Below, one piece after another: positions 49,674-61,728 of a stretch of DNA of 64,000 nt (position 1 is its first letter; each line of letters starts with the position of its first letter). This stretch comes from Torreya grandis (Eukaryota; Streptophyta; Pinopsida; Cupressales; Taxaceae). The notes beneath the pieces were generated by a model. The model saw only the letters and a program-made list of their open reading frames with translations. It was not told the origin of the DNA and did no database searches. The DNA lies in the NCBI GenBank assembly GCA_037957365.1, contig JARHVA010004904.1:1330450-1394449 (forward strand), in the 5' to 3' direction. The position numbers and the translations under genes are program-made.

Positions 49674-51278
49674 ACAATTTATACTTTAGGAGATCTAGGG
49701 ATAAGTTTATAGTACCACTTATTTTGTAGTGATCTGATTAATGTACTTGTTTGGTGTATGCCTCATTTACGAGGTAAGGATAGTACATAAATATTTTCTT
49801 TGATTGTGTACTATTGATATGAATATACAACATTTGGCTTCAAATTATGGTATCCATTCTTGAGAGACCCATGCTAGGATTTTTGAACATCCACCTATCT
49901 AACTAAAAGGATGAGGTTTGATGAAAATTTAGATCAAGGTTTCAAACAATTATTAGATCAATTATCTATGAGGACCAAATAACTATTGATCATGAGAGGG
50001 ATCTTGTGTAATAGGTTGATGGGACCACCCCATGACCATTTTCATTTGAATTTTTCCTTGGAGGACTTATTATATTAGTTATTTGATATATTGATCTTAG
50101 TTCTAAGACCTTGGAGATTGATCTCAACTAGATAATAGATCATATTGTATATTAGGGGTCTAAATGGTCATTTATAGGTTCAATGACCCCATTTCTTGGA
50201 GTTTTTTTTTAGAGAACAACCTTGTGTTGAACTAAAAATGGTTCAAAGGTGACTTGTTGATAAGGACATTGATAAGAAGGTGATTTGAGTTAACCTCATT
50301 GCTATGAAGGTTAGAGTGTAATGTCTTACTTTTAGAGCATCCTAAATGGATTGATGAATCCATGATAGTTTTAGTCCCTAGATAATAAGGAGATAAATTC
50401 TTCTTGGAGAAGTTTTGATTCTTAAGTGGTAGCACCTAGTTGGGTAGGCTACCTATGAGTGTCATTAACATTAAAGTAAGATAAGTATATTTTATATCTA
50501 TACATGGTGATAAACATAAATGGTTATACCTCCTCATTATTAAAATTGATCGTGATAAGATTAGAAATTTATTTTGGTAGCTTATATGTTAGTTTCATAG
50601 AGAATATAATTTAACTTTGATTGTTATTTTTAAAATTTTGTTCGAGTTAGTTGTTTGTTAGGACACTTCTCTTTTTATGTTGTACATTGCATTCTTTTGA
50701 TAGGACATGTTGTGATAATACATGATTAATCTAGTGGCATATGATACTATATTGGATTCTTGTGTTAGGACCATAGTACTTTGTCTATTTAACCATACCA
50801 TACCTTTGTTTGGATTTTGAAGTTTGGGCCATCCTTGAGTATGTCATAGTGAGTAGTGTAGGTGTTTAACATCCATGATTCTTAATAATTTTTTTTCATG
50901 ATAATGCCATATTTTATTCTTCATTAGTTTTGATCCTTGATTGGTAAGATATTATAAAACATAGGGAAAACATGTACATCATTTTGGTGAGATTTAGTGA
51001 AGTAACTTTGGGTTACCTTGGTATGTTGTGAAACCTTTAGTAGAATACCATTGGTCAGAGATCATTAAATTCAAAAAAGTACATATGATACACCCAAACA
51101 CACAGATAGATGTCACATTAAATTACCTTTGAAAATATAGTTTTAGATATCTATGTATTAACAAGGATATTATCAGTAAGGGATGTTAGTTTTGTCAAAT
51201 AAGGGAAAATTGATATATTTTCATATGATACTTTGAGGCATTAGGATGTCATGTATGATGTTGACTAGTGTTATTATT

Positions 51279-51280
<2 letters not shown>

Positions 51281-51349
<69 letters not shown>
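51281..51349. repeat. AT dinucleotide microsatellite
   Basis: About 34 uninterrupted AT units within the internal region of element F. Confidence 0.98.
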
Positions 51350-51351
<2 letters not shown>

Positions 51352-51523
51352 TTATAATATTACAGAGGTACTATGACATATATGATTTATAAGTGATCAA
51401 ACATAGAAACATGCATAATTACATAATACACTTTTGTGGCACTACATGATATGTGCAGAATGATCATTTATTATTTTCCATTGATAAAAAAAGTGATAAA
51501 TGGTTATTAGCAAATTCATTAGG

Positions 51524-51631
51524 GATGGCATAGATACATCAGTTGGACTAATGAGGGTTGTCAGAAATGTCATCAAGGATGACATATGTACATCGATTGG
51601 ACTGATGAGGCTACTCGGATCCTTACATATC
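51524..51631 (+). repeat. 54-bp tandem repeat with ribozyme-like words
   Basis: Two units (51524-51577, 51578-51631) share GATGRCATA, TACATC, TTGGACTRATGAGG. Unit 1 carries CTAATGA (51548-51554) and GAAA (51564-51567) followed by a perfect 7-bp hairpin TGTCATC/GATGACA (51568-51584). Unit 2 carries the exact hammerhead word CTGATGA (51602-51608) but no GAAA. The repeat is certain; the ribozyme reading is speculative. Confidence 0.75.
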
Positions 51632-52880
51632 TCTATTAAAATTGTGTTAATGTATTATGATGTCATTTTACTCATTATCGTGAACCAATGTGAATAAATT
51701 GTATTAAACTAAATCTATATACCCTTCACTTTTGTAGTTGTTTTTGTACATGTGTAATAACAACATATTTTGTAAACACTTGAATTATTTTTACAAGAAC
51801 CAAACATCATAAATAATGGATCCTCTCTATGTAAAAAATTTGTTTGCATGATTTTACTATGTGTATGTCATGGTATAACTATGAATTTTATTTTATTTAT
51901 CCCAATTATGATTTTGTGAATGTAAAGATGCCCATGGAGTACCTTGTGTGTAAATCCATGCATGTAAATTTGATGTAAATTAACTTCCATTCATGAAAAA
52001 GTATAATTTCTAAGTGAAATTATTTTTGTGTAGTGTTGTATAACCCTATATCACTGATCTAGTAAGTGAGCATTGATGCAAATTTGGGGTTTGAGATGTC
52101 TATATTGGTCTAGACTAAGTTACAAGATAGGGAGTGGTGATTCTCATAGGTTAAAAATAAAATTTTCCCCTTTACACGAGGTATACACCTAAATATTTTA
52201 GGTGTATGTACCATGATCACCATGTAATATTCATGCATAATGGTCACCTTATGGATGATGTGTTCTTCCACCCACACCTTGATGGTTGTTGAGAAAAAAA
52301 CCCTTGTAATTTACCATATGATGCAACCTTATGAAACCTTTTGGGAGATATATGGAGAGTGATAAATTTATCTTACCTCTAGAAGATAATTGAGGTTTAT
52401 ATTATTCCTTATCCCCTTAGGTGGATTCCTTAGCCATATAGTGTTGTAATATGAACTTTTTACAAAATTATTGAGCTGAATTTTATTTTATTTTGATTGA
52501 CATTTTAAGTTGTTTTCAAAACCAAAATTTTTGCTTATCCTTGATTTAAATTGTGATAAATAAGTTACTTTATGATTATTGACTTGATTTTTTTTAACTA
52601 AAATATTTAATTATTTTCATTGATGACTCACTATAATGTCCTCTTTGTGCTTGATTTGACCTTGTTATGGAGTTATTTTTATTTTGAAAATTTATTTTTG
52701 ATTAAATGTTGGTTTTGTATAGGTTCATAATGTGCATGTTATTTACTTTATGTGGGTATGGGGAAGAAGAATTAGATTAAAATATAGATATAATATTGAT
52801 ATGGGAACCTATATAGGCTAGTATATGACACCATCCTTCCAACCCACCATATGTGGTGGTTACATGATATTATCGTACTT

Positions 52881-53040
52881 TTGGGAGGTATAAGTAGAAT
52901 ATTATTGGGAGGTATAAGGAGTTTATGTGAACTTATACATGACTTGGTTATAAAATTTGCTTCATTATTTATTAGGAGGTCTAAGGAGGATTTTGTTGGA
53001 AAGTTTAAGGAGGATTTACTTGGGAGTTTTAAGGAGGTTA
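52881..53040 (+). repeat. purine-rich GGGAGGTATAAGGAG repeats
   Basis: Five degenerate copies of a TTGGGAGGTnTAAGGAGGA motif at about 52881, 52905, 52971, 52995 and 53020. It lies 550 bp before the 3' LTR of F. The 67-codon frame across it is repeat-driven. Confidence 0.7.
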
Positions 53041-53577
53041 TTTTTAGAGCATAGTGATTGCTCAGTGATTTCAACATCGATAATTCTATATTCATATAGG
53101 ACTTGATGTTATTGCTTAGAGTAGATGTATGGCTCAGTAATGTTTGGCATTACTCAGGTATTGCATTATATGATTCTACCATAATTTCTCACTCATTATT
53201 CATATTGTATGTTAATAGTTTATTTAGTGTGATCCAACAATAGATTGGTACTCATAGTTTTGAATTGCAAAGATATTGACATTATTATGTGATATCAGTT
53301 GGTTGAGAACTTTTTTATGATAGTATGACTTTATGGTAAAATTCTAGATATTTGAAATCAACCACTTGATTTAACTTAAAGAGTAATAGTAACATGATAT
53401 GGACTTGGAATTAAGAAAGGAACTAAATAATAGTGTAATTACACCTTAGATTGAAATGATTTATAATTGTAGTATAAGTTTAGTCTCTTATTTGGTGAAT
53501 TAACAAATATTTTAATTGTAGTTGTGTCTTAAAACATAGTTTAATTTGGTGCATTAAGGATGATTCTATATTTTAAT

Positions 53578-53587
53578 AGCGGGGGTA
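53578..53587 (+). other. polypurine tract of element F
   Basis: AGCGGGGGTA lies directly before TGTAATAACC, the inferred 3' LTR start. The G run in AT-rich DNA fits the plus-strand primer, despite one pyrimidine on each side. Confidence 0.65.
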
Positions 53588-54642
53588 TGTAATAACCTCT
53601 CGATGAAATTTTGATTCCCTAGTTAGCATGGCATATTTTTTACATACAAGACATATTTTGTTTATTTATGCATGCTTTTGTGCAAGGTGTTGTGTTGACT
53701 GTATTAAGATTTTCATGTGTTTCCTACATAAGTGTTGTTATTTTTTTATGGTAACCTTTTGTCATTGTTATATTATGAAACCAAAGTAGTGTTTATTATT
53801 TTTATACTTATTAATGGAGTGTTACATGTTTTAAAGGTTAGTTTATATTGAATTAAAATAATTCCATTTGTTTGATGATGGAATTATTATATTATTGAAA
53901 TGAAAATAATTATATATATATTTTTTTAATTTTAAGGGTTGTGAAATTATGAAATTATGAAATCATTAAAATAATTCCAATTTTTATATTAAGTATTGGT
54001 ACTATAATTCTCCCTGGACTTTGGGCTTACATCTTATAGTGATTTAGATTATTATGATTATTATTTTAATCATTTTTTGGGAGCCCCTTATTTTTATTAT
54101 CATGATGATATTTAATTATAATCTTATGATTAAGAAAAAGATCTTTGACCCATGATTAGTTAATTATTATTTTAACATTAGTTATGGCATAATATTCTTG
54201 ATTTTAGGGTTATGTGATTTTAATTTTTTGTTATGGAAACATTAGATTATTTTGTTGACCATAAAGGAGGAAGTGAATGGAATGATAAGTATTGTAAGGT
54301 TATAGTTTGTAGATAAATTGAAGCTATGGGGACAATAATTATGGTTGAATACATTCGTTTGGGAGTGTGAAATATGTTGATAATCAACATTTCACCCACA
54401 CACGATTAGAGGAGGATACAGTGGTATGGTAGGAGAGGATACTAGGAGGAAGAAATAGAAATTTAAGTAAGATAAAATCATAGTCATGTTGTTTATTTCC
54501 TTAATAAAATTATCTATTTTAAATCTACTAAAGGGTTTTGAAATCCCTTGTTTTAACCCTATTTGGCATATAAACCCATATGAGTTTATTAAATGATTTA
54601 GGGTAGATTTGTTTAGATATAAACTCGTGTGGTATATTATGA

Positions 54643-55770
54643 TATACCCATATGAGTTTATGTTATGGCCTAAGGAATATTTGTAACAATATATGCTTGT
54701 GTTGGTTAATAATAAATTATATGTTTATGGAAAAGTGTTTGCTTCATTTTACTTGTATATGTTTGGTTTGTATATGTGTTAGTTATAAAAAATAAGATAT
54801 AACCCTAAATCATGCATAATGTATGAAGTGTGTTTCTCTAGGTAAATGCTTATATCTCTATAGAATGCTTGAGGACTTTCATTGTGAAATGTTTGACAAA
54901 TACCTTGAGACTATCACTATTTATTATGTGACAAGTTGCTTAATGGACTATTGATTGCACTTTGTTGCTAAAAAATACAAAGTATGACATTGTTCTTAGT
55001 CATTGAAGTAGAGGTGGAAAGAATAACAATACCCATTTACAATGTTGTAATTATATTTATATTTATAGTATAATTAAATTGAATATCAATGTACATTATA
55101 GTGTTTCATTTATGATAGTGTTTCATTGTTACTATGGTATAAGTAGATTGATTAACAATGCACATTTCTGGCACTTCAATTCCGATCATTATTTTAGTAT
55201 GTGTATACATATATATACCCATATGAGTTTATGTTATGGCCTAACGAATATTTTTAACAATATATGATTATGTTGGTTAATAATAACTTCTATATTTATG
55301 GAAAAGTGCTTGCTTCATTTTACGTGTATGTGTTTGGTTTGTATATGTGTTAGTTATAAAAAATAGGATATAACCCTAAATCATGCATAATGTATGAAGT
55401 GTGTTTCTCTAGGTAAATACATATTATCTTTGTGGAATGATTGAGGACTTTAATTGTGAAATATTTGAAATAATACCTTGAGGTTATCACTATATATTAT
55501 GTGACAAGTTGCTTGATGGACTATTGATTTCACATTGTTGATAAAAAATACCAAGTGTGACATTGTTCTTAGTCATTGAAGTAGAGGTGGAAAGAATAAC
55601 AATACACATTATAATGCTGAAATTATATTTATATTTATAGTTTAATTAAATTGAAAATCAATGCACATTCTAGTGTTTCATTGTCACTGTGGTAGAAGTA
55701 TATTTAATAACAATGTACATTTCTGGCACTTCAATTCTAATCATTATTTTGGTATGTGTATACAAATTTA
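54643..55770 (+). repeat. 571-bp tandem duplication in 3' LTR of F
   Basis: Units start at TACCCATATGAGTTTATG (54645 and 55216) and remain highly similar through ATTTCTGGCACTTCAATTC. The 5' LTR has one copy, so this happened after F inserted. Short frames at 55079 and 55661 are parallel chance frames in the two units. Confidence 0.85.
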
Positions 55771-56330
55771 TCATGTGAAGCAAGGAAGAATTAGGGTGTT
55801 GCGTTATTGTTTGAAAAATTTTATTAATTTATTGTTGCACAATTATTTGACAAAATGTATTGATTTATTTTACATGTAATTATTTGACAAAAATTATCAA
55901 GGACCATTGTGGTGAATTATTTGACAAAATTACTTCAAAGGAATTAAAGTGTGTTATTTGGTATTCAGAAAGCAAGTTTTTGCTTTTTTGAAAGGAATTA
56001 AAATGTGTTATCTAGTATTCAGAAAGAAAGTTTTTTCTTTGTTTACTAAGTTATCTATATACTTATAATCTTTTATGATTGGCTATAAATTATGACATTT
56101 AAAAAATAATAATAATTAACATTGGATTATACTGTAACCTTCTTGTAACATAATGATTTTTTTGTTGCAAAAATTGTGAAAACATTTAAGATTATTTAGA
56201 GTGCATGAACTACTTCTAAGAAATATTAAGATTATCTTACACCATGTGATTTTGGTATGCAAGTCTTACCACTATATTTTTAAATGTATTGTATTATTTT
56301 GATATAATATGATGAGTAGTGGATGAAAAC

Positions 56331-56515
<185 letters not shown>

Positions 56516-56620
56516 ACTCCTTTGTAGTCTATTAGTGGGTTTTAAACTCATAAAAGTACTTGATGTTTATTTATATTATCATCCTATAAAACTTTTCTAA
56601 GCTAGAAAGTTGAATATGGT

Positions 56621-57798
56621 TGTAGAGAGGATTACAAAGCAAGTTAGTCAAGCATTAGTTCATAAATAATGAAACATGCATAAAGAACTAACTAACCAAG
56701 CCTATCTATTCCTATGGTAATTACAAAGGATAGCAAGAAACAAATAAAAGAAAGCAACACCATATTACGTTCCCAAATGTATTTACCATACCCATGTGGT
56801 TCAAAATCATGTTCTCCCATGATCAAGCATCCTTGTCTTTATCAACAATAGTGGTAAGCTCCTCCAATGCCTCAAGAACACTCCACAAAATCTAGGCTCA
56901 TGATTCCAAATCACTAAACTAGCCTATAAATGAAGCTTGAAAAAAAAATCTATGATCAAATGCAAAACCTTGTGGAAAAAATTTAACATTATAACTTTAC
57001 AATATTCAAGCTTAAAATTCATGTCCATGGCCTCTCTATTTATAGATTTTTAAGATTGGTCAGGATCAACCATGACCATCCATCTCAATATTATATTTGG
57101 AATTAAATCCATAATTATCTTCATCATGACCTTGGAAGAAGGGGAATTGAAGAGGCATGGGAGGCATTGACTAGGCATGGGTGACCCATAATCCTGATAT
57201 TTGTGGCATTTATTGCCTAGGGATGTCTTCCCAAGAAATGATGTCACCTAATGATGTAGTTAATAAGAATTAATTTAAAAAAATAAATATTAAATAACTC
57301 TCATGGAAAATCCACTTAATATCTTGATTTGGATTAATTATACTTAAACAAGGTTAATCAACATTTGTGCAATTATTTGAAAATTGGCCCTGAATTAATC
57401 AAACTGGTCAGAAAGTCATATTACTGGGTCATAATTTGACTCAAGAAGAATTAAAAGGTGATGTTAGATGAAACATAACCTTATTCCCATTTTGGATGTT
57501 TCCAACACCAAATAACAAAGGTACATGATGTGTACTAATGAATTAGAAGGAAAGAGTGATCCAAAGCACTAAATGTCAAAATTGTCATTTTGACTCAAAA
57601 TGATCTGATTAAAGTTAACTAGCCCATAAAATGCATTGCCCCATTTAGAGATAATTTGAACTAAATTGGAACTTTTAAGTGACAAGTTTGAACCATTCAG
57701 GGAATTTTATGGATTTTGACCTAAAATATGCATTTGAGTGCAATTCAAGTAAGATTGACAATTTCAACATACATGGTGTTAGGAATTGAATGCCTACA
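56621..57798 (-). mobile_element. probable solo LTR in 3' LTR of F
   Basis: The 5' LTR of F reads straight from TTGAATATGGT to AACCCTATTTATTAG at 34043, whereas this copy has about 1.18 kb between those points. The insertion begins TGTAGAG and ends CCTACA, with 5-bp inverted termini TGTAG/CTACA. On the minus strand it has a TATAAATAG promoter-like box. The flanks ATGGT and ATTT may be a decayed target duplication. It has no coding motif. A solo LTR left by recombination between two LTRs is the simplest reading; a short non-autonomous element is the alternative. Confidence 0.65.
57036..57044 (-). promoter_or_regulatory. TATA-like box of the solo LTR
   Basis: On the minus strand the sequence is TATAAATAG followed by AGAGGCC, a textbook plant TATA box about 760 bp into the inferred LTR. 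Confidence 0.45.
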
Positions 57799-58205
57799 AT
57801 TTAAGCCTACTTATTAGACAATATGATATTAATAAATATGTATGGTTGTACTTAGGGTAGGTTATATTATTTCTATTTTGAAATAGTAGTTTTTCCTTGA
57901 GTTACTTTATATGAAATATGATTTAAATTTGTACAATGTTATCCAAATGAGGAACAACATAGACAACTTTATGCTAACACATTTCATTAAAATATTTTAG
58001 TGCATGTGTTATTTCATATAAATGGATTAAAATTATATGATAAATAATATATAATTACATTTTATTCTTTCTTGACATGATCTACTCGCTCCTTTAAAAT
58101 CACAAAATGGTGGTTCTAAATGATGGGGTCATTATTTATTTTTATGTTTATATTTCATGAAATATTTGGATGGAATCCTTCTTGGTGAATAAAAATACCT
58201 TAGAT

Positions 58206-59942
58206 TATAGTGTTTTTTTAGATAGGTACTAGTTTTTTATTAAGGCCTCCAACCCAAATAGAAAAGTATTACAGTAACTAGCCCACAAGCACTTACCTAA
58301 ATACAGTGAAAACATTGAGAGGCCATTAATAACAAGACAAACAAAGACCTAAAAAAATAAGGGTTTAAAAGAAACATTACCCATAGATAATACCTCCCAA
58401 TATAAGTAAGCCTACCTTAAAAGGTAGGAGGAACAAGGATTTTCAAACCAAAAACATCAGCCACATGCAAGTTGAAAGATAGAGAGTCCATAAAGACTAT
58501 GACCCATGCTAGCAAGGGTCATTTTCAAAAGAGCCATTTATTTTTTCCGTTTGTTTCCTTTTTTACATAAAATATTACAAACTCTACCTCCCCTAGTGAT
58601 TTCATGGGAGGCATTTGTCAACACTATTATTTTTGAAATGGAGGATTGCAATTTTAGAGATGCGGCATAGGCCAAAAGATTGCCCTTCATAGCAAAGATT
58701 TCTAAATCTGATTTTTATCCATGCTTAGATTGAACCCTTAAATCTTCACCTAAATCAAGTATGATTTTTTCCCATGCTCTAATTGTATCCTTGAATCCAT
58801 AGCTAGAACCAAGACAGGAGCTGGGATAATTTCTTCTCTTTCAACTATAGGTTGTATAACAACATATTTAGGTCCATCCTCCTTCCACCAAGAGTTTTTA
58901 TTTTTAGTTTTAAGAAGAAAACATGCATTTACCAAATGTCCAATTTGGAATCATCTATGACATCTGAAGGGAAGGCCTTCATATTCAATGGGTTGCATCC
59001 AAATTCTATTCCTGACTTTGAGTTCTACCTAAGTAGACAATTCTTTAGTAATATCCACATTCACTAAAATCCTAAAATAGGTTGAGTGAAACCCTTTCAG
59101 GGTTTAAGGGTCAACAATCCAAAATTATCCAATGGATTCTAATATTCTTGATAAAACATCATGCTTCAAAAATTGAAGAGGAAGATTTGAAAGCCTAATC
59201 CAAATGGGGTTTAAATTAAAATTTCCATATATGGGTTAAAATCAGAGTGTCATGGCTATGTCATAAGCACATGATGTCCCCATTCCCACTAAAATTCATT
59301 AATAAAAACATCATGCTTGTCATAAATATTATAAAAAATCATAATAAAAGTACCTTTTGCATAAAGATAAATTTAAAACATGATAGTAACCATATCTTGC
59401 CATTTCTTCAATACCCATTCATTGAGTTGTTGTAGGTTTGGTCAAAAGCCTATGAACCAATAGATCATGCCAAGGGTGGATAACTATTCTTCCTTACTCT
59501 CGATGGTTTAAAAATCCTCATATTTAAAGATAAGGGTGGGTCAAGTTTTAGCTAGTGATAAAGTTTGATGGAGAAGCTTCTTGGATATCATATTAGCAAA
59601 GTAAGGGTGCAAGTCATTTTTGGCCAAAGTCTCCCCTACAATAGAAAAGGACTTAGCATTGATGAAGCCATAAACTCTAGCAACCTTTTTATATTTGAGA
59701 TGTCCCCCTAACATTTCTATAGGAGACATACCTACCATCACATCTACTATAAATTATGGAGAAGAAGGTTTTAGGGTATGAGTTTCCCCTATAGTTGATG
59801 TAGAGCCTGACCTTGTTGTTGTCATGCCAACCTCTATTTCCATCACTACACCATACTTCAATGACCTAAAATCCTTGAAATAATTAGGGTTTTATGAAAT
59901 TTTCTTATCCATCATCTCCCCCAACTTATAGATTCAATGTTC
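58206..59942 (-). mobile_element. LINE-like non-LTR insertion with 9-bp duplication
   Basis: An exact 9-bp duplication ACCTTAGAT flanks the insertion (58197-58205 and 59943-59951), and the 5' LTR of F has the single-copy empty site at 34437-34445. The minus strand encodes an ORF1-like DUF4283/zinc-knuckle protein and ends with AATAAA and a short A7 stretch next to the duplication, as expected of a 3' end made by target-primed reverse transcription. ORF2 (endonuclease, reverse transcriptase) is missing, so this is an internally deleted or non-autonomous derivative. Confidence 0.75.
58745..59910 (-). pseudogene. LINE ORF1 / DUF4283 zinc-knuckle pseudogene
   Basis: Starting near the right edge (MDKK on the minus strand), the remnant shows, after several frameshifts and stops, EKWQDMVTIMF, AKGTFIMIFYN and PWHSDFNPY-like segments. 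Near the end come NRIWMQPIEYEGLPFRCHR, then a stop, then FQIGHLVNACF. The last part is a C-x2-C-x4-H-x4-C zinc knuckle whose second cysteine codon has become TGA. This order is that of the DUF4283 domain plus zinc knuckle in ORF1 of plant L1/Cin4-type LINEs, which binds element RNA. The 61-codon frame at 58750-58935 is its tail. Confidence 0.7.
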
Positions 59943-61728
59943 ACCTTAGATGTCAGTTTTATTCAAAAGTGGATTTTATAAATTAATTGAGTAATGTGTG
60001 AAGGATTGTATCAACACTATTATGAAACAATGTTGATTACTATATAGTTATTATAAATTAGCCAATGTTTGGTGTACTTGTTGAATAAATTTATGATTTA
60101 TAAAGCTTTTTCTTATTCATTATAATGCATTTATGAAAATTATATATATTTGAATGAATTTTTATTTGAGTTCATGGCCACTGGTATTTATTTATGTTGA
60201 ATCTTCCAATTATAATAAATTGAGTCAAATTTATTAAACTTGATACGTTATAACATACTTAAGTAAATTATTTTAAAAATCTTTAGAAATGTTAGTTCAT
60301 GAATTATGGAATCATCCTATTAATCATATGGCTACCTTATATCTATTCTCAAAATTGGGTTGTTAATATTGCATTGTGTCTAAAAGGTTTAACATGATTG
60401 GAGTTACTTGGTTACAAAGGGGTTGATTTAAATGAATAGACCTAAATTTCCTTTATTCTTATTATAAGTTTTAAATAAATTACCTTGTTAGAATTTGAAC
60501 GAATCATATTCTATTATAGTTTTGAGATGGTAAGGTTAAAATTTTAATGGTTAATACATGTTGTTTGGTAATTGCACTCATTTTATATAAAACTATTATA
60601 GTTGAAGCTGTTAGATTATTTTATCAAGTTGTTTGTATTTATTTGGACCTGTTACATCCTATCTAAAGATAATGGAATATATATTTTATTTGGATGGATG
60701 TAGTTGTGTAAATTTGAGTTGTATCAAACCTTGCATAGTGGATTATAGAGTTCTGGTTAATGTTTTGAGATGATAGTTCACATTTCCAAAAGTTGATATG
60801 TTTAATTAACAAGTACATTATTTCAACCTCCTAGCATCTTATTCCAAAACTAGAAGATTATTGATGTGATAAACCTCTCAATGGTGGTGAAAATTTCAAT
60901 CAAAATAAAAAAGGGGGTTTGGATTGTATAATCCTTAAGTATGATTCAATTTTTATAATATTTATCATGTCTTGTTATTTCTTGGTGGTTGTTGAGAATA
61001 AGGAAGTTATGGAAGTGTTTAGTTAGTAAGATATCATTAATAGATAAACACAAATAAGGAATGTTTAAACAAGGATCAACTTGGAAATTGAATTATACCA
61101 ATGGTGTACTTGGGGTTCTCAATGAAAAGATGATTGCAGGAGTAAATCCTTCTTTGTTGAAAATTTGTCTACAAAGTCGATTTGGAATCAATATAAAATT
61201 AATAGATAAATATGGTTTTATCTAAAACTGAGACTTTAAAACTGAATTATTTTAGATTTAAACTATTTGTTGAATGTTTTTATCATTTTATGGCCTCTTG
61301 ATCTTATTAGCAGGGCTATTTTTGAGCTAGTTTAGTCAGATACTTTTTATCTCCATTTGATTATTATTAACTAGTGACTTTCATTGACTTTTCTTCTAGC
61401 CAAGTGATACTTGAGATTTCATGTCTAAAGTAATGATTTGATTATATCAATTTTAATTTATCTTCATAGAATTTTATCACTTTTGTAACCCTCATGTGTT
61501 TCATGTAGCAGTCACCTTTACAGATATTGATTTTAGTTTCGATTCACTTTTTATTCAAAGACATTATGTACTTTCCATATGTTTTTATCATGAATTGTGT
61601 GTGATCTAAAATTTTATAAGATTCATTTTATTAATATCATATATATCTATATTTAATTTATGGTAGGTGTGTTTTAAAAAATGGCATGTTTTTGCATGTA
61701 TTAGGGTCATGAAATTTTGGGAATGATA

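Larger units (their letters stand above)
49674..53577 (+). other. internal region of element F, no coding recognised
   Basis: About 3.9 kb with stops in all frames and no gag, protease, polymerase or integrase motif that I can see. It contains a long AT microsatellite, a 54-bp tandem repeat and purine-rich repeats near its 3' end. It is either a non-autonomous element from the outset or heavily decayed. Confidence 0.55.

Noticed and set aside
52100..52125. TTGGTCTAGACTAAG near-palindrome as another copy of the element B hairpin
   Set aside because: It lacks the GCA loop and the rest of the motif, and lies in a different element.
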